DNA of 22,975 nt from Pseudomonadota bacterium (GCA_018897875.1 JAHIKF010000522.1:1-22975); one strand, 5' to 3'. Shown: positions 8,753-15,408, counted from the first letter of the stretch. A program made the numbers and translations. Notes: a model not told the origin generated them from the sequence alone.

Positions 8753-8845
8753 TGCACCCAGTTTACTTGATCCCTGGTTTGGCTGGGGAGATTTGCCATC
8801 ACTCCGCAGCCCCTGCCTCCCCAATGCCTCGTCGGGAAAGCAGTC

Positions 8846-9016
8846 AGCTTACAGGCAGGTCTTCTGACTTCCGGATTACCCTACTTCCCGCGCCTTCCCG
8901 CCCTCCTAAACGAAGGGCAGTGGCTTATTTGCGGGTTTCGTCCCCGGTTACAGCGGCGGGACCGCGCCGGTCTTGCACCGGCTTCCCTTTTCATCCCCGA
9001 AGGGCGCCTGTAAGCT
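8846..9016 (-). promoter_or_regulatory. Cobalamin riboswitch (aptamer)
   Basis: The closing stem is a perfect 11-bp pair (AGCTTACAGGC with GCCTGTAAGCT at 8846-8856 and 9006-9016). Inside, read on the minus strand, are the class hallmarks: GCCGGTGCAAGACCGG, GCGGTCCCGCCGCTGTAA, the B12 box AGCCACTG (8918-8925), and GTCAGAAGACCTGCCTG at the 3' side. It heads the btuB-btuFCD transcript and would repress it when cobalamin is plentiful. Order and spacing of the conserved blocks leave little room for another reading. Confidence 0.97.
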
Positions 9017-9028
9017 AATGGTTACCCT

Positions 9029-9056
9029 ATCCTAATATAAATTTCCTCTCTGTCAA
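9029..9056 (-). promoter_or_regulatory. Sigma70-like promoter of the B12 operon
   Basis: TTGACA at 9051-9056 and TAGGAT at 9029-9034, 16 bases apart, on the minus strand. Transcription would start around 9020-9023, just before the first riboswitch stem at 9016. The -35 matches the consensus fully and the -10 matches at four of six positions. Confidence 0.65.
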
Positions 9057-9285
9057 GGGAAAAAACTGGATTGGCCCCCTCCTCTGTTTTAGCTGAAGCG
9101 CATCTAAAAGATAGCTGCCCCGATTAGGAACTTATCAAGCGGCCAAAAACTTCCCATGTCCAGATTTTACCTGCAACTTTTCTGGGTCGGGGGATAATTT
9201 CCGGGTTTGGCAAGCTGTATTGAGGGAGGGCATGGACGAATCAAAAAGACCGAAGCTTGTTTGTTATGGATAAGGAAGAAAAGGG

Positions 9286-9338
9286 AAAGCCACGAACGCT
9301 CATCCGGTCTTCAGACCAGATACGGCCTTCGTGGCTTT
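9286..9338 (-). terminator. Nested-hairpin terminator (GCCACGAAGGC family, copy A)
   Basis: The outer stem AAAGCCACGAA / TTCGTGGCTTT is perfect over 11 bp, and the inner stem GGTCT / AGACC closes on a two-base loop. On the minus strand it is followed by CCCTTTTC. It sits 28 bases after the stop of the 55-residue His-rich gene and is the likely terminator of that transcript. A partial direct repeat (CGTGGCTTT) occurs at 9354-9362. The remaining sequence between here and the B12 promoter (9057-9285) shows nothing I can assign. Confidence 0.65.
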
Positions 9339-9365
9339 ATTCTTTAGCAGAATCGTGGCTTTCCG

Positions 9366-9533
9366 TTAATGGCAGCAGGTGTGCCCGTGCTGGTGATGCC
9401 CTTCATCATGGGCATGCTCATGGCTATGAGTCTTGGCCTCGTGGCTGTGCTCATGACCATCATGGCTATGAGAAGCCGCATCGTGCTTGTGCTCATGCTC
9501 ATGCTCATGCTTGTCCTTGTTATGGCAGCACAT
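9366..9533 (-). CDS. Histidine-rich metal-binding small protein 1 (55 residues)
   Basis: A short gene encoding 55 residues, of which about 20 are His. It begins MCCHNKDKHEHEHEHKHD, continues with HxH and GHEHSH repeats, and ends GHTCCH, so CCH pairs stand at both ends. AGGAGGG lies seven bases before ATG 9533. A near-consensus promoter lies upstream and a hairpin terminator downstream, which together support a real gene. There is no signal peptide, so it should be cytoplasmic. Such composition is typical of nickel, cobalt or zinc storage and delivery proteins; next to a Ni/Co importer, nickel or cobalt buffering is the likely role. It is a paralogue of the 9741-9896 product. The opposite strand also has open frames here, which I regard as shadows. 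Confidence 0.85.
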   Translation of the reverse strand: MCCHNKDKHEHEHEHKHDAASHSHDGHEHSHEAKTHSHEHAHDEGHHQHGHTCCH

Positions 9534-9566
9534 GGATCATCCCTCCTTTCATGTTTATTTTAAACA

Positions 9567-9595
9567 ATTTTAACTATTTGGTCTTTTCTTGTCAA
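9567..9595 (-). promoter_or_regulatory. Strong sigma70-like promoter of His-rich gene 1
   Basis: TTGACA (9590-9595) and TAAAAT (9567-9572), 17 bases apart on the minus strand: six of six and five of six matches to consensus. It lies about 35 bases before the start codon. The downstream repeats GTTAAAAT and GTTTAAAAT could form an operator, but I cannot name a regulator. Confidence 0.8.
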
Positions 9596-9659
9596 GCCCC
9601 TTGCCTTGGATTTTTTGGAGTGACAGGGATAACGTTTTGATAGTTGATAAAAAAAGAGA

Positions 9660-9711
9660 AGCCGCGCCCGTTTGTTCTCAGATAGAACTAACGAAGCAAG
9701 CAGGCGCGGCT
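9660..9711 (-). terminator. Nested-hairpin terminator after His-rich gene 2
   Basis: Outer stem AGCCGCGCC / GGCGCGGCT (9 bp) encloses an inner stem CGTTAGTTCT / AGAACAAACG (one mismatch). On the minus strand it is followed by TCTC and seven T. It separates the long importer operon, ending with the 51-residue His-rich gene, from the separately promoted 55-residue gene. It has the same two-stem layout as the GCCACGAAGGC family but different stem sequences. Confidence 0.75.
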
Positions 9712-9740
9712 GGCTGAATCAGCAGAGGTATGCTTTTCCG

Positions 9741-9896
9741 CTACTTGGATTCCTTATGTTCATGAGTATGATGTTCTTCATCGTGGACATGTTCATGGGA
9801 GTGCTCCTTCGCCTTGTGGCTGTGCTCGTGGCCTTCGTGGCTGTGGGTCACTTCCTCATGGGCGTGCTCATGCTCGTGCTTGTCTTTTTTGCACAT
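9741..9896 (-). CDS. Histidine-rich metal-binding small protein 2 (51 residues)
   Basis: A short gene encoding 51 residues, about 17 of them His and many Glu and Lys. It begins MCKKDKHEHEHAHEE and contains HSHEGHEHSHKAK, HSHEHVHDE and a C-terminal HHTHEHKESK. GGGAGA lies about eight bases before ATG 9896. It starts 15 bases after the NikK-like gene and is the last gene of the importer operon, followed by a terminator. It aligns along its length with the 55-residue protein but lacks most of the Cys residues (only Cys2 remains). It is probably a cytoplasmic nickel or cobalt chelator; metal identity is inferred from the operon only. Confidence 0.85.
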   Translation of the reverse strand: MCKKDKHEHEHAHEEVTHSHEGHEHSHKAKEHSHEHVHDEEHHTHEHKESK

Positions 9897-9911
9897 GGAT
9901 TATCTCTCCCT

Positions 9912-10694
9912 TTATTTTGCCGCCGGCCAATCGGTAAACTGCGCCCAGAGCACGGCCCCGTATTCGGCGTCTTTTTTGGTGCCGTCGGTATGCTTGACAG
10001 CCTGCTTGTCATCGTTTATTGCCGAGAAGCCCCACCAGCCGGCCTGGGGCACGGCAAAGGTAAAGACGCCGTTTTTATCGGTTTTGACCACCTGGGTGAC
10101 GAAATAGTCATTGGGCGCGGTCACTTTTTTATCGGCGTTCCAATATTCCACTTCCACATCGGCATTGGCTACGGGCTTGCCTTTAAATTTCACCACCCCC
10201 TGGAAGACGTTGCCGGCATAGAGGCCGAAGGGCCGGGTCAGGGGTACGATTTCGGTCTTTAAACCCACTTCCTTATCCCAACCCTCTTCAGCGCCGAAGG
10301 CGGCCACATAGGTCTTGGTCTGGTGGATGATATATTTATTTTCCGCCGGTTCCCAGTAAGGCGCGGGGTCAAGATAGAAGGCGTAAATTCCCGGCTTTTT
10401 CAAGGTGTAGGTGGTTTTCCAGGCCTGCTTATCCAAAACCTTGGTTTCCTGGAGGGTGCCTAAGAGATCGGTTTTTTCTTTCCCGGAGACCACGCCGAAC
10501 TTCTTGGGTTTGGCCATGTCCATGCCTTTCTGCTCAAACGGGTGGCAGAAGGCCAGGGTCAATCCCAGGTTAGCGTCGTCGCCCTGCATCACCATGGATT
10601 TGTCCGGTAGGATCACGCCGAAATGGGCTTGGCAAACGCCGGCCAGGCCCAAGACGAGCATCAGGCACAAACAGAGTGCAAAACAACGTTTCAT
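9912..10694 (-). CDS. DUF4198 (COG5266) periplasmic component of Ni/Co transport, NikK-like
   Basis: A 260-residue secreted protein of the DUF4198 family, whose members accompany NikM/CbiM-type importers and are called NikK or CbiK. The signal peptide ends at CQA|HFG (23/24), so the mature protein starts with His. Later blocks include AFCHPFEQKGMDMAKP, TEIVPLTRPFGLYAG and a C-terminal beta-rich region (VKFKGKPVANADVEVEYWN). ATG 10694 is preferred because GGAGGG lies five bases upstream; an in-frame start 17 codons earlier extends a poor signal sequence. It probably captures metal in the periplasm and hands it to the permease. Family function is by association, so confidence in metal handling is moderate. 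Confidence 0.85.
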   Translation of the reverse strand: MKRCFALCLCLMLVLGLAGVCQAHFGVILPDKSMVMQGDDANLGLTLAFCHPFEQKGMDMAKPKKFGVVSGKEKTDLLGTLQETKVLDKQAWKTTYTLKKPGIYAFYLDPAPYWEPAENKYIIHQTKTYVAAFGAEEGWDKEVGLKTEIVPLTRPFGLYAGNVFQGVVKFKGKPVANADVEVEYWNADKKVTAPNDYFVTQVVKTDKNGVFTFAVPQAGWWGFSAINDDKQAVKHTDGTKKDAEYGAVLWAQFTDWPAAK

Positions 10695-10754
10695 GACTTC
10701 CCTCCATTCAAGATTGAGTATTAGCAGGCACGGCCTGCGGTGCATACCGGGGAA

Positions 10755-11192
10755 CTAATTCCCCATCTTGCGCCAGGCCTCCCAGTTGGGACGGCCCTGG
10801 GAATCGCGCAAGAACAGAACATAATCCGCTTTGGTGAGTTCGTAGGCGGTCGCCTGCAACTTCCCGTCTTTTTCCTTTTCGCACATCCCTTTGACCCGCA
10901 CTTCGTCTCCGGGGTTGAGTTCAAAATCTTGGCGCTCTACATACCAGACCGGACCTATGTGAACCAGCACTTGGCCATGGTCTTTGGTGTCCAGGATTAC
11001 GGCCATACCGGGATGCATACCCTCTTCCAAGGTCTCGGTAAGCACCTTTACCACCTTGCCAGGTTGGTCAAAGGGTTTGCAGACACCCTTCAGCTGACAC
11101 ACATAAGGGGCATAAGGACAGGGCCGAAAGCCCTGGCCACGGCCGCTCCAAGCTGGGCCGGCCTGCACCAAGCACCACACCAAGAAACCCAA
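10755..11192 (-). CDS. Small secreted OB-fold-like protein with interrupted start
   Basis: Up to 145 residues from TTG 11192. A beta-rich domain (GKVVKVLTETLEEGMHPG, HIGPVWYVERQDFELNPGD, VRVKGMCEKEKDGK) resembles small periplasmic OB-fold proteins. Three Cys lie in PCPYAPYVCQLKGVC. The best ribosome site, AGGAGG eight bases before ATG 11225, opens the same frame as MKRW, but codon 5 is TAG (11211-11213), and the rest of a normal signal peptide (LVGAGVLGFLVWCLVQAGPAWS) follows. Translation may instead begin at TTG 11192, which has GGAG eight bases upstream but gives a signal peptide without basic residues. It could therefore be a young pseudogene, a read-through gene or a sequence error. It lies within the importer operon between the barrel and the NikK-like gene. 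Confidence 0.6.
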   Translation of the reverse strand: MGFLVWCLVQAGPAWSGRGQGFRPCPYAPYVCQLKGVCKPFDQPGKVVKVLTETLEEGMHPGMAVILDTKDHGQVLVHIGPVWYVERQDFELNPGDEVRVKGMCEKEKDGKLQATAYELTKADYVLFLRDSQGRPNWEAWRKMGN

Positions 11193-11249
11193 AACGCCCG
11201 CTCCAACGAGCTACCACCGTTTCATACGATAATCCTCCTTTTGGCATTT

Positions 11250-12377
11250 TTAAAAAGCATATACCATGGATAACATCGGCGTCAGCGCGGTATCGGTGTT
11301 TTTGCCTACCAGGTCGATATTCAGTCCCACGGCCAGGGAGAATTTATCCGTGGCCATGTATTCGATGCCGGGCAGCACCGACACTAAAGCCGCTGGGGCC
11401 AGGTTGGCTTTCTGGCCGAACAGACGCCCGCCATCCCAAGAACTGGTGAGTTCCAGGAGGGCGACCCATTTTTGGGTTATGGGATATTCCGCCGCCAGGT
11501 TCACGGTGATAATGTCCCGGGGGTAGTTGCGCACATTGGTGGCCCTGGGATCGCCTTCCTCCAGTTCGCCGGTGGCCATGCCGTTGTCATCGAATACCGA
11601 CACCAAGGGGCTGCGGTCCTCCCTGCCGCTGAACGCGGTCTGCATGGTGTACCAGAGATTGCCGTAAAAGATGAAGGGCTTGACGTACTTGGAGAGGTTC
11701 AGGCCGGTGGTAAAGGCAAAGGCCCCCCCGCCAATTTCATCGGTTCCTAACCGCCCGGGATTAAAATGTCTGAAATGACCGGTGGGAAAATCAGTCGCGA
11801 ACAGGGCGGTCACGGTGGGCCGGGTCTCGGTCTCCTCCACCAGGCGGTACTTGAAGGTCAGGTTGATGTCGCCGATGCCCCCGAAATCGGCGTTGCGCTC
11901 CCGATTCGGCCCGAGCTCGTTGACGCTGCCGGCCCAGTTGTGGATGTAGGGAACATCCACAAAGACCTCCAGGTTGTTCCACAGGCCGTAGGTGAATTTA
12001 TAATCCATGCCAAAAGTCTTGAAATCGCCGCCCGGCGTAACCCGTCGCCAGTTCTGGGTCAAGCTCCTGGTGACGAAACCCAGGCCAAAGGTGGGTTGGA
12101 TGGCGAATTGCCCCTTTTCAATCGGGATGGCGGTGTCGGTGATGATGGGCCCGAAGGTGGAGGGGCATTCAGCCTCTTTGGCCTCCTCCTTTTTCCCTTC
12201 TGCCTTGGCGCCTTCCTTCCCCTCCGGCTGGAATCCTTCTCCCCGCCCGCCAACCTCTTCGACAGCCGCGGTCCTTAGCTCGCCGGCGGCGCCGGCCTCC
12301 CTTACCGCCCATCCTGCCGTGGGCATGGCCAGAGCCAGGACAAGCAGCAGAACGAAGAAATAACGTAATTGTTTCAT
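11250..12377 (-). CDS. Outer-membrane beta-barrel protein (phenol-degradation MetA-like transporter family)
   Basis: A 375-residue protein with a signal peptide (residues 1-24, ending GWA) and a charged, Glu/Lys/Gly-rich linker (about 35-70). A barrel region of alternating strands from about residue 75 ends in MVYAF, the C-terminal Phe expected of outer-membrane proteins. Blocks such as TFGPIITDTAIPIEKGQFAI, YGLWNNLEVFVDVPY and ADFGGIGDINLTFKYRL are typical of the MetA-like outer-membrane family. A purine-rich GGGGGGG lies upstream of ATG 12377. It starts 18 bases after cbiO and is part of the importer operon. It may be a passive outer-membrane channel for the metal; no TonB box is visible. 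Substrate is unknown. Confidence 0.75.
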   Translation of the reverse strand: MKQLRYFFVLLLVLALAMPTAGWAVREAGAAGELRTAAVEEVGGRGEGFQPEGKEGAKAEGKKEEAKEAECPSTFGPIITDTAIPIEKGQFAIQPTFGLGFVTRSLTQNWRRVTPGGDFKTFGMDYKFTYGLWNNLEVFVDVPYIHNWAGSVNELGPNRERNADFGGIGDINLTFKYRLVEETETRPTVTALFATDFPTGHFRHFNPGRLGTDEIGGGAFAFTTGLNLSKYVKPFIFYGNLWYTMQTAFSGREDRSPLVSVFDDNGMATGELEEGDPRATNVRNYPRDIITVNLAAEYPITQKWVALLELTSSWDGGRLFGQKANLAPAALVSVLPGIEYMATDKFSLAVGLNIDLVGKNTDTALTPMLSMVYAF

Positions 12378-12395
12378 AACTATTCCCCCCCTTGG

Positions 12396-13061
12396 TTAGG
12401 TTGTGATAGGTTGACAGCAATGTCCATGGACATGGCAGCATTCCTTAACGGTGTGATTTAAAAAATCTTGCTCATGGGAGACGATCATGAAAGCGATGTC
12501 CAGACTCTTAAGAATGTGGATGAGACGATCCTTGGTTTTCTCATCCAGGCCGGCGGTAGGTTCATCCAGCAGGAGCAACTGCGGCTGCATAGCCAGGACG
12601 GTGGCCAGTGAGACCAGCTTCTTCTCGCCCCCGGAGAGCTTATACGTCACCCGGTCTTCGAAGCCGTGCAGACCCAGCCGCTCCATGGTCTCCCGGGCGA
12701 TTTGTATCGCCTCGGCCGGCGGCTTCCCCTGATTCAAGGGACCGAAGGCTATGTCTTCCAGGACGGTGGGACAGAAGAGTTGATCGTCGGCATTTTGAAA
12801 CAGCAGGCCCACCTTTTGCCGGACATCGACAAAATCCTTCTCTTTTTTGACTTCCTGCCCGAAAATGACGATGCTCCCCGCCTGGGGGCGCAACAGTCCC
12901 ATGATCAGGTGCAAGAGGGTAGTCTTGCCGCAGCCGTTGGGACCGATGAGACCGAGGTGTTTGCCCGGCAGGAGTTGAAAGTTAAAGTCCTGAAAAACCG
13001 GCTGAGGGGCTCCGGGGTATGCAAAGGCGATGTTGTGCAACTCAATCAGGGGTTCATTCAT
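12396..13061 (-). CDS. cbiO: Ni/Co ECF transporter ATPase CbiO/NikO with short Cys/His tail
   Basis: A 221-residue energising ATPase. Motifs: Walker A GPNGCGKTT (40-48), Q-loop in LLFQNADDQLF (Gln89), signature LSGGE (142-146), Walker B LLLLDEP (162-168) and H-loop His196. QNADDQLF is characteristic of ECF-type ATPases. It is clearly shorter than the usual 240-280 residues: soon after the H-loop the common C-terminal region is replaced by ECCHVHGHCC (207-216) and five more residues. I see no continuation in another frame. ATG 13061 has GAGG nine bases upstream and is 11 bases after the cbiQ stop; an in-frame start 12 codons earlier lies inside cbiQ. It would power the CbiM/CbiQ complex. Confidence 0.9.
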   Translation of the reverse strand: MNEPLIELHNIAFAYPGAPQPVFQDFNFQLLPGKHLGLIGPNGCGKTTLLHLIMGLLRPQAGSIVIFGQEVKKEKDFVDVRQKVGLLFQNADDQLFCPTVLEDIAFGPLNQGKPPAEAIQIARETMERLGLHGFEDRVTYKLSGGEKKLVSLATVLAMQPQLLLLDEPTAGLDEKTKDRLIHILKSLDIAFMIVSHEQDFLNHTVKECCHVHGHCCQPITT

Positions 13062-13072
13062 GCAACATACCC

Positions 13073-13843
13073 TCACAGGAGGTTGGGCATCCGCCACTCC
13101 AGATAGAGGAGCTCAGCCAGCGCCACCATGGCCATCATCACAAAAATCCCATCGCGCCGCTGCCAGGAAAAGGTTCGCAGGCTGTAAAAGACCCCGTGAA
13201 AACCACGGCACAACATGGCCTGGAAAACGCGGTCGGCCCGGTCATAGCTGCGCACCAGCAGCATCGCCGCCAGATAGGCGTAGCTGCGATAGGTGTGAAG
13301 ATCGGTGCGCGGCTGAAATCCCCGGATTTTCATGGCCTGGACCAGACGGTGGTATTCTTGCTCAAAGACATACAGGTAGCGGTAGGTAAACAGGAGCAAA
13401 TGGCACAGCTTGTCCGGCAACCGCAAATCATGCATTGCCTGTCCCAAAGTAACGATCGGCACGGTGGCGACCAGGGCAATCAGGGCGATGATAATGGCGT
13501 TGGATTTCAGGGTGATCAAACCGGTAAAGACCAGTCCCTGCCGGGTGGCGGACAGAGGCCCGAAGTGCCACACCACATCTCCCGGATAGGTCAGCGGCAA
13601 GACGAACCAGAGAAAAAAAATAAAACTGTTCACCGCCAGCAGCCGGGCGATCACTTTTTTCAGGGGGAGACGAGCCAGGGCCAGGCAGATAAGGGCCAGC
13701 GCCAGTCCGGCCAGGGGCGCAACATAGCTCTTGGACACGGCCATCAGGACGGCAAAGAGTCCGGCCACCACGATTTTGCCCCGGGGGTCCAGGCGATGCA
13801 TTAGAGAAGTTCCTTCGGAAAAGGGCTCCTGAATGGCACTCAA
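13073..13843 (-). CDS. cbiQ: Ni/Co ECF transporter transmembrane coupling protein CbiQ/NikQ
   Basis: A 256-residue EcfT-type membrane protein that couples the two ATPases to the substrate-binding permease. The N-terminal motif MHRLDPRGKI (15-24) is characteristic. Several hydrophobic helices follow, as do coupling-helix-like stretches ending in short Ala-Arg-Gly-type motifs (AMKIRGFQPRT and AMLCRGF). The start is taken as TTG 13843, overlapping the nikL stop as TTGA; AAGGA lies upstream, and the family usually carries a short acidic segment before HRLDPR, which this start preserves. ATG 13801 is the alternative. Gene order with cbiM and cbiO supports the assignment. Confidence 0.9.
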   Translation of the reverse strand: MSAIQEPFSEGTSLMHRLDPRGKIVVAGLFAVLMAVSKSYVAPLAGLALALICLALARLPLKKVIARLLAVNSFIFFLWFVLPLTYPGDVVWHFGPLSATRQGLVFTGLITLKSNAIIIALIALVATVPIVTLGQAMHDLRLPDKLCHLLLFTYRYLYVFEQEYHRLVQAMKIRGFQPRTDLHTYRSYAYLAAMLLVRSYDRADRVFQAMLCRGFHGVFYSLRTFSWQRRDGIFVMMAMVALAELLYLEWRMPNLL

Positions 13844-14490
13844 GGATTATTCTTCCTTTTGCTGAGGAAGTAAGCCCCCAGGCCGAAGAGGCCCAGGATA
13901 TAGCCGATGCCGCCGATGATGTCCGTCGGAGTAGTGCGGTGGATAGTCAAATCGGTGAGCATCTCCTTGATGGGGGCGAGCTGGCGCTCCAGGGCCTTAT
14001 TCAAGGCCTCTTCCAGCATTTGCCGGTCGATGTTGGCGGCTTTGGTTCCCGGAGATACCGGAGCTGGTGTCGCCGCCGGGGCGGGAGCGGCGGCTTTCCC
14101 CGGTGTCGCTCCGGTCAGATAGCTGTCGGCCTTGAGCAGCCATGCCCCCCGGTGGCCCATGGCCGCCTCCACCACAATATTAAGATCCATCTTCTGCGCC
14201 GCGGCATCGGCGGGGATTTTAAAGGAGAATTTCCCCTGGTCATCGGTTTGCCCGCTCAACAGGACCTTGCCGGTTTTTTGGTCCTGGACCAGGATCTTGC
14301 CCTGGCGCACCGGCGTGTCGGGGATGAACTTGCTTTCCGTGTGGATGGTGCCGCCCTCGGCATAGGCGAAGACCAGGACTCGATGGGCCAGGGCGGGGGT
14401 CGTGAAAGCACAACTAATCAGAATCAAGAAGATTCCTTGAAGCCAGAGGGCCGGCAGTCTGTATCTGAAGAAAAAACGTCTTTTAGGCAT
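13840..14490 (-). CDS. NikL-like periplasmic/membrane-anchored component of nickel transporter
   Basis: A 216-residue protein. The signal peptide ends at ALA|HRV (35/36), giving a mature N-terminal His. A beta-sandwich-like domain follows (about 36-120; TDDQGKFSFKIPADA resembles carboxypeptidase-regulatory-like folds), with EAAMGHRGAWLL. Then come an Ala/Pro-rich linker (about 128-148), a helical, coiled-coil-like segment (ALNKALERQLAPIKEML) and a C-terminal membrane helix (about 190-210) with basic end. This layout matches NikL, an additional component of NikMQO-type transporters that replaces CbiN/NikN. GGAGGG lies five bases before ATG 14490. It overlaps cbiM by eight bases and cbiQ by four. 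A second copy occurs at 20546-21055. Confidence 0.8.
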   Translation of the reverse strand: MPKRRFFFRYRLPALWLQGIFLILISCAFTTPALAHRVLVFAYAEGGTIHTESKFIPDTPVRQGKILVQDQKTGKVLLSGQTDDQGKFSFKIPADAAAQKMDLNIVVEAAMGHRGAWLLKADSYLTGATPGKAAAPAPAATPAPVSPGTKAANIDRQMLEEALNKALERQLAPIKEMLTDLTIHRTTPTDIIGGIGYILGLFGLGAYFLSKRKNNP

Positions 14491-15088
14491 AAATTCCCTC
14501 CAACATTTCGGGGCGGACTTTTTTGAGAAACCGGAAGATAAACAGCGTAATGATGCCCTCGATGATCATCACCGGGATATGCGCCAAGAGAACCAGTTCG
14601 GCCACTTGGAGAAATGCCTGACCGGTGGTGATTAAGGCCGTGGCCACCAGCAATCCGCTCAACAAAATACCCGTGACCCCGCAGGCAAAGGCAGCCATTG
14701 CGGCGGGCATCCCTTGACGGCGCAATAAACCGCGATAGGCATAAAAACAGATGACCGCGGGCGCCGCCATAGTGACCGTGTTCACCCCCAACACCGTCAG
14801 TCCCCCGAACTGGAAGAGCAGGGCCTGCAGGAACAGAGCGATGAGGATGGCGGGGAAGGCCATCCAGCCCAGCAGCAGCCCCATGAGGCCGTTAAGTACC
14901 AGGTGCGCGCCCACCGGGCCCACCGGCACATGAATGAGGGAGGCCACGAAGAACGCCGCCGACAGGATGGCCACCCGGGGGATGGCCTCATAATCTAATT
15001 TTTTCAGGCCGATGGCGCATCCCACCACCGCCAGAGCGGCGCCTCCACCCAACACCGCCGGAGAAAGCACTCCTTCGGAAATATGCAT
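14483..15088 (-). CDS. cbiM: Ni/Co ECF transporter substrate-binding permease CbiM/NikM
   Basis: A 201-residue permease with about six membrane helices. It begins MHISEGVLSP: in NikM structures the N-terminal Met-His participates directly in nickel binding, so the start must be exact, and ATG 15088 (AAGGA five bases upstream) provides it. The block SLIHVPVGPVGAHLVLNGLMG carries further conserved His. An in-frame upstream extension to 15172 was rejected because it would bury this motif. The accompanying nikL-like and NikK-like genes and His-rich proteins favour nickel, but cobalt is possible since CbiM and NikM are close relatives. First gene of the operon; its leader holds a nested hairpin. 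Confidence 0.93.
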   Translation of the reverse strand: MHISEGVLSPAVLGGGAALAVVGCAIGLKKLDYEAIPRVAILSAAFFVASLIHVPVGPVGAHLVLNGLMGLLLGWMAFPAILIALFLQALLFQFGGLTVLGVNTVTMAAPAVICFYAYRGLLRRQGMPAAMAAFACGVTGILLSGLLVATALITTGQAFLQVAELVLLAHIPVMIIEGIITLFIFRFLKKVRPEMLEGIYA

Positions 15089-15156
15089 GTCTTTCCTTCC
15101 TGGATGTCTTGATTCATAAAGGTCGGACGTACGCTTCACCCCAAAGACCACAAAAA

Positions 15157-15209
15157 AAGGCCACGAAGGCACCCTTCCTCAAGGAAGGGTTACAAGCCTT
15201 CATGGCCTT
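15157..15209 (-). terminator. Nested-hairpin terminator or attenuator in the cbiM leader (copy B)
   Basis: Outer stem AAGGCCATGAAGGC / GCCTTCGTGGCCTT (14 bp, one A-C mismatch on the minus strand) encloses an inner stem ACCCTTCCT / AGGAAGGGT. On the minus strand it is followed by a run of seven T including the last stem bases. It lies about 70 bases upstream of cbiM, between the proposed promoter and the gene, where a plain terminator would silence the operon. Confidence 0.65.
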
Positions 15210-15267
15210 GAATCTTTTATTTGGTGATCGCGTACCCTGGGGCTTCTTACCCCGGATTTTTCTGTTA

Positions 15268-15294
15268 CTTATATGAGATATCGAATTAATGCAA
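15268..15294 (-). promoter_or_regulatory. Possible promoter of the cbiM operon
   Basis: TTGCAT (15289-15294) and TATAAG (15268-15273) on the minus strand, 15 bases apart, which is shorter than ideal. GTAACAGAAAAAT follows and recurs upstream of exbB. The region is AT-rich compared with its surroundings, as expected for a promoter, but the match is modest. Confidence 0.35.
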
Positions 15295-15379
15295 GGGAAA
15301 ATATCTTCGGAACAACCGGGATTAAGTCGGAATCTGACGGCTCCATGATATCAGACCCTCATTTTCCTGAAAAAATTTC

Positions 15380-15408
15380 TTGACAGAACACTTTGATTGC
15401 AATACATC
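15380..15408 (+). promoter_or_regulatory. Probable promoter of the tonB-receptor operon
   Basis: TTGACA (15380-15385) and TACATC (15403-15408), 17 bases apart. The -35 is perfect, the -10 weak. Transcription would begin near 15415, leaving a leader of about 205 bases before tonB that holds the inverted repeat at 15449 and the hairpin at 15476. Confidence 0.55.

Noticed and set aside
9369..10262. Plus-strand open frames rich in Met, Leu and Val across 9369-9563 and 9672-10262
   Set aside because: They are antisense shadows of the His-rich codons (CAT/CAC/GAG) and of the NikK-like gene; the minus-strand genes have proper ribosome sites and start and stop in sensible places.
15089..15172. Upstream extension of CbiM
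   Set aside because: It would hide the N-terminal Met-His that binds metal in this family; ATG 15088 has its own ribosome site.
15240..15300. NikR operator of the GTGTTAC-type before cbiM
   Set aside because: Only one half-like GTAACA is present and no partner half lies at the required distance.
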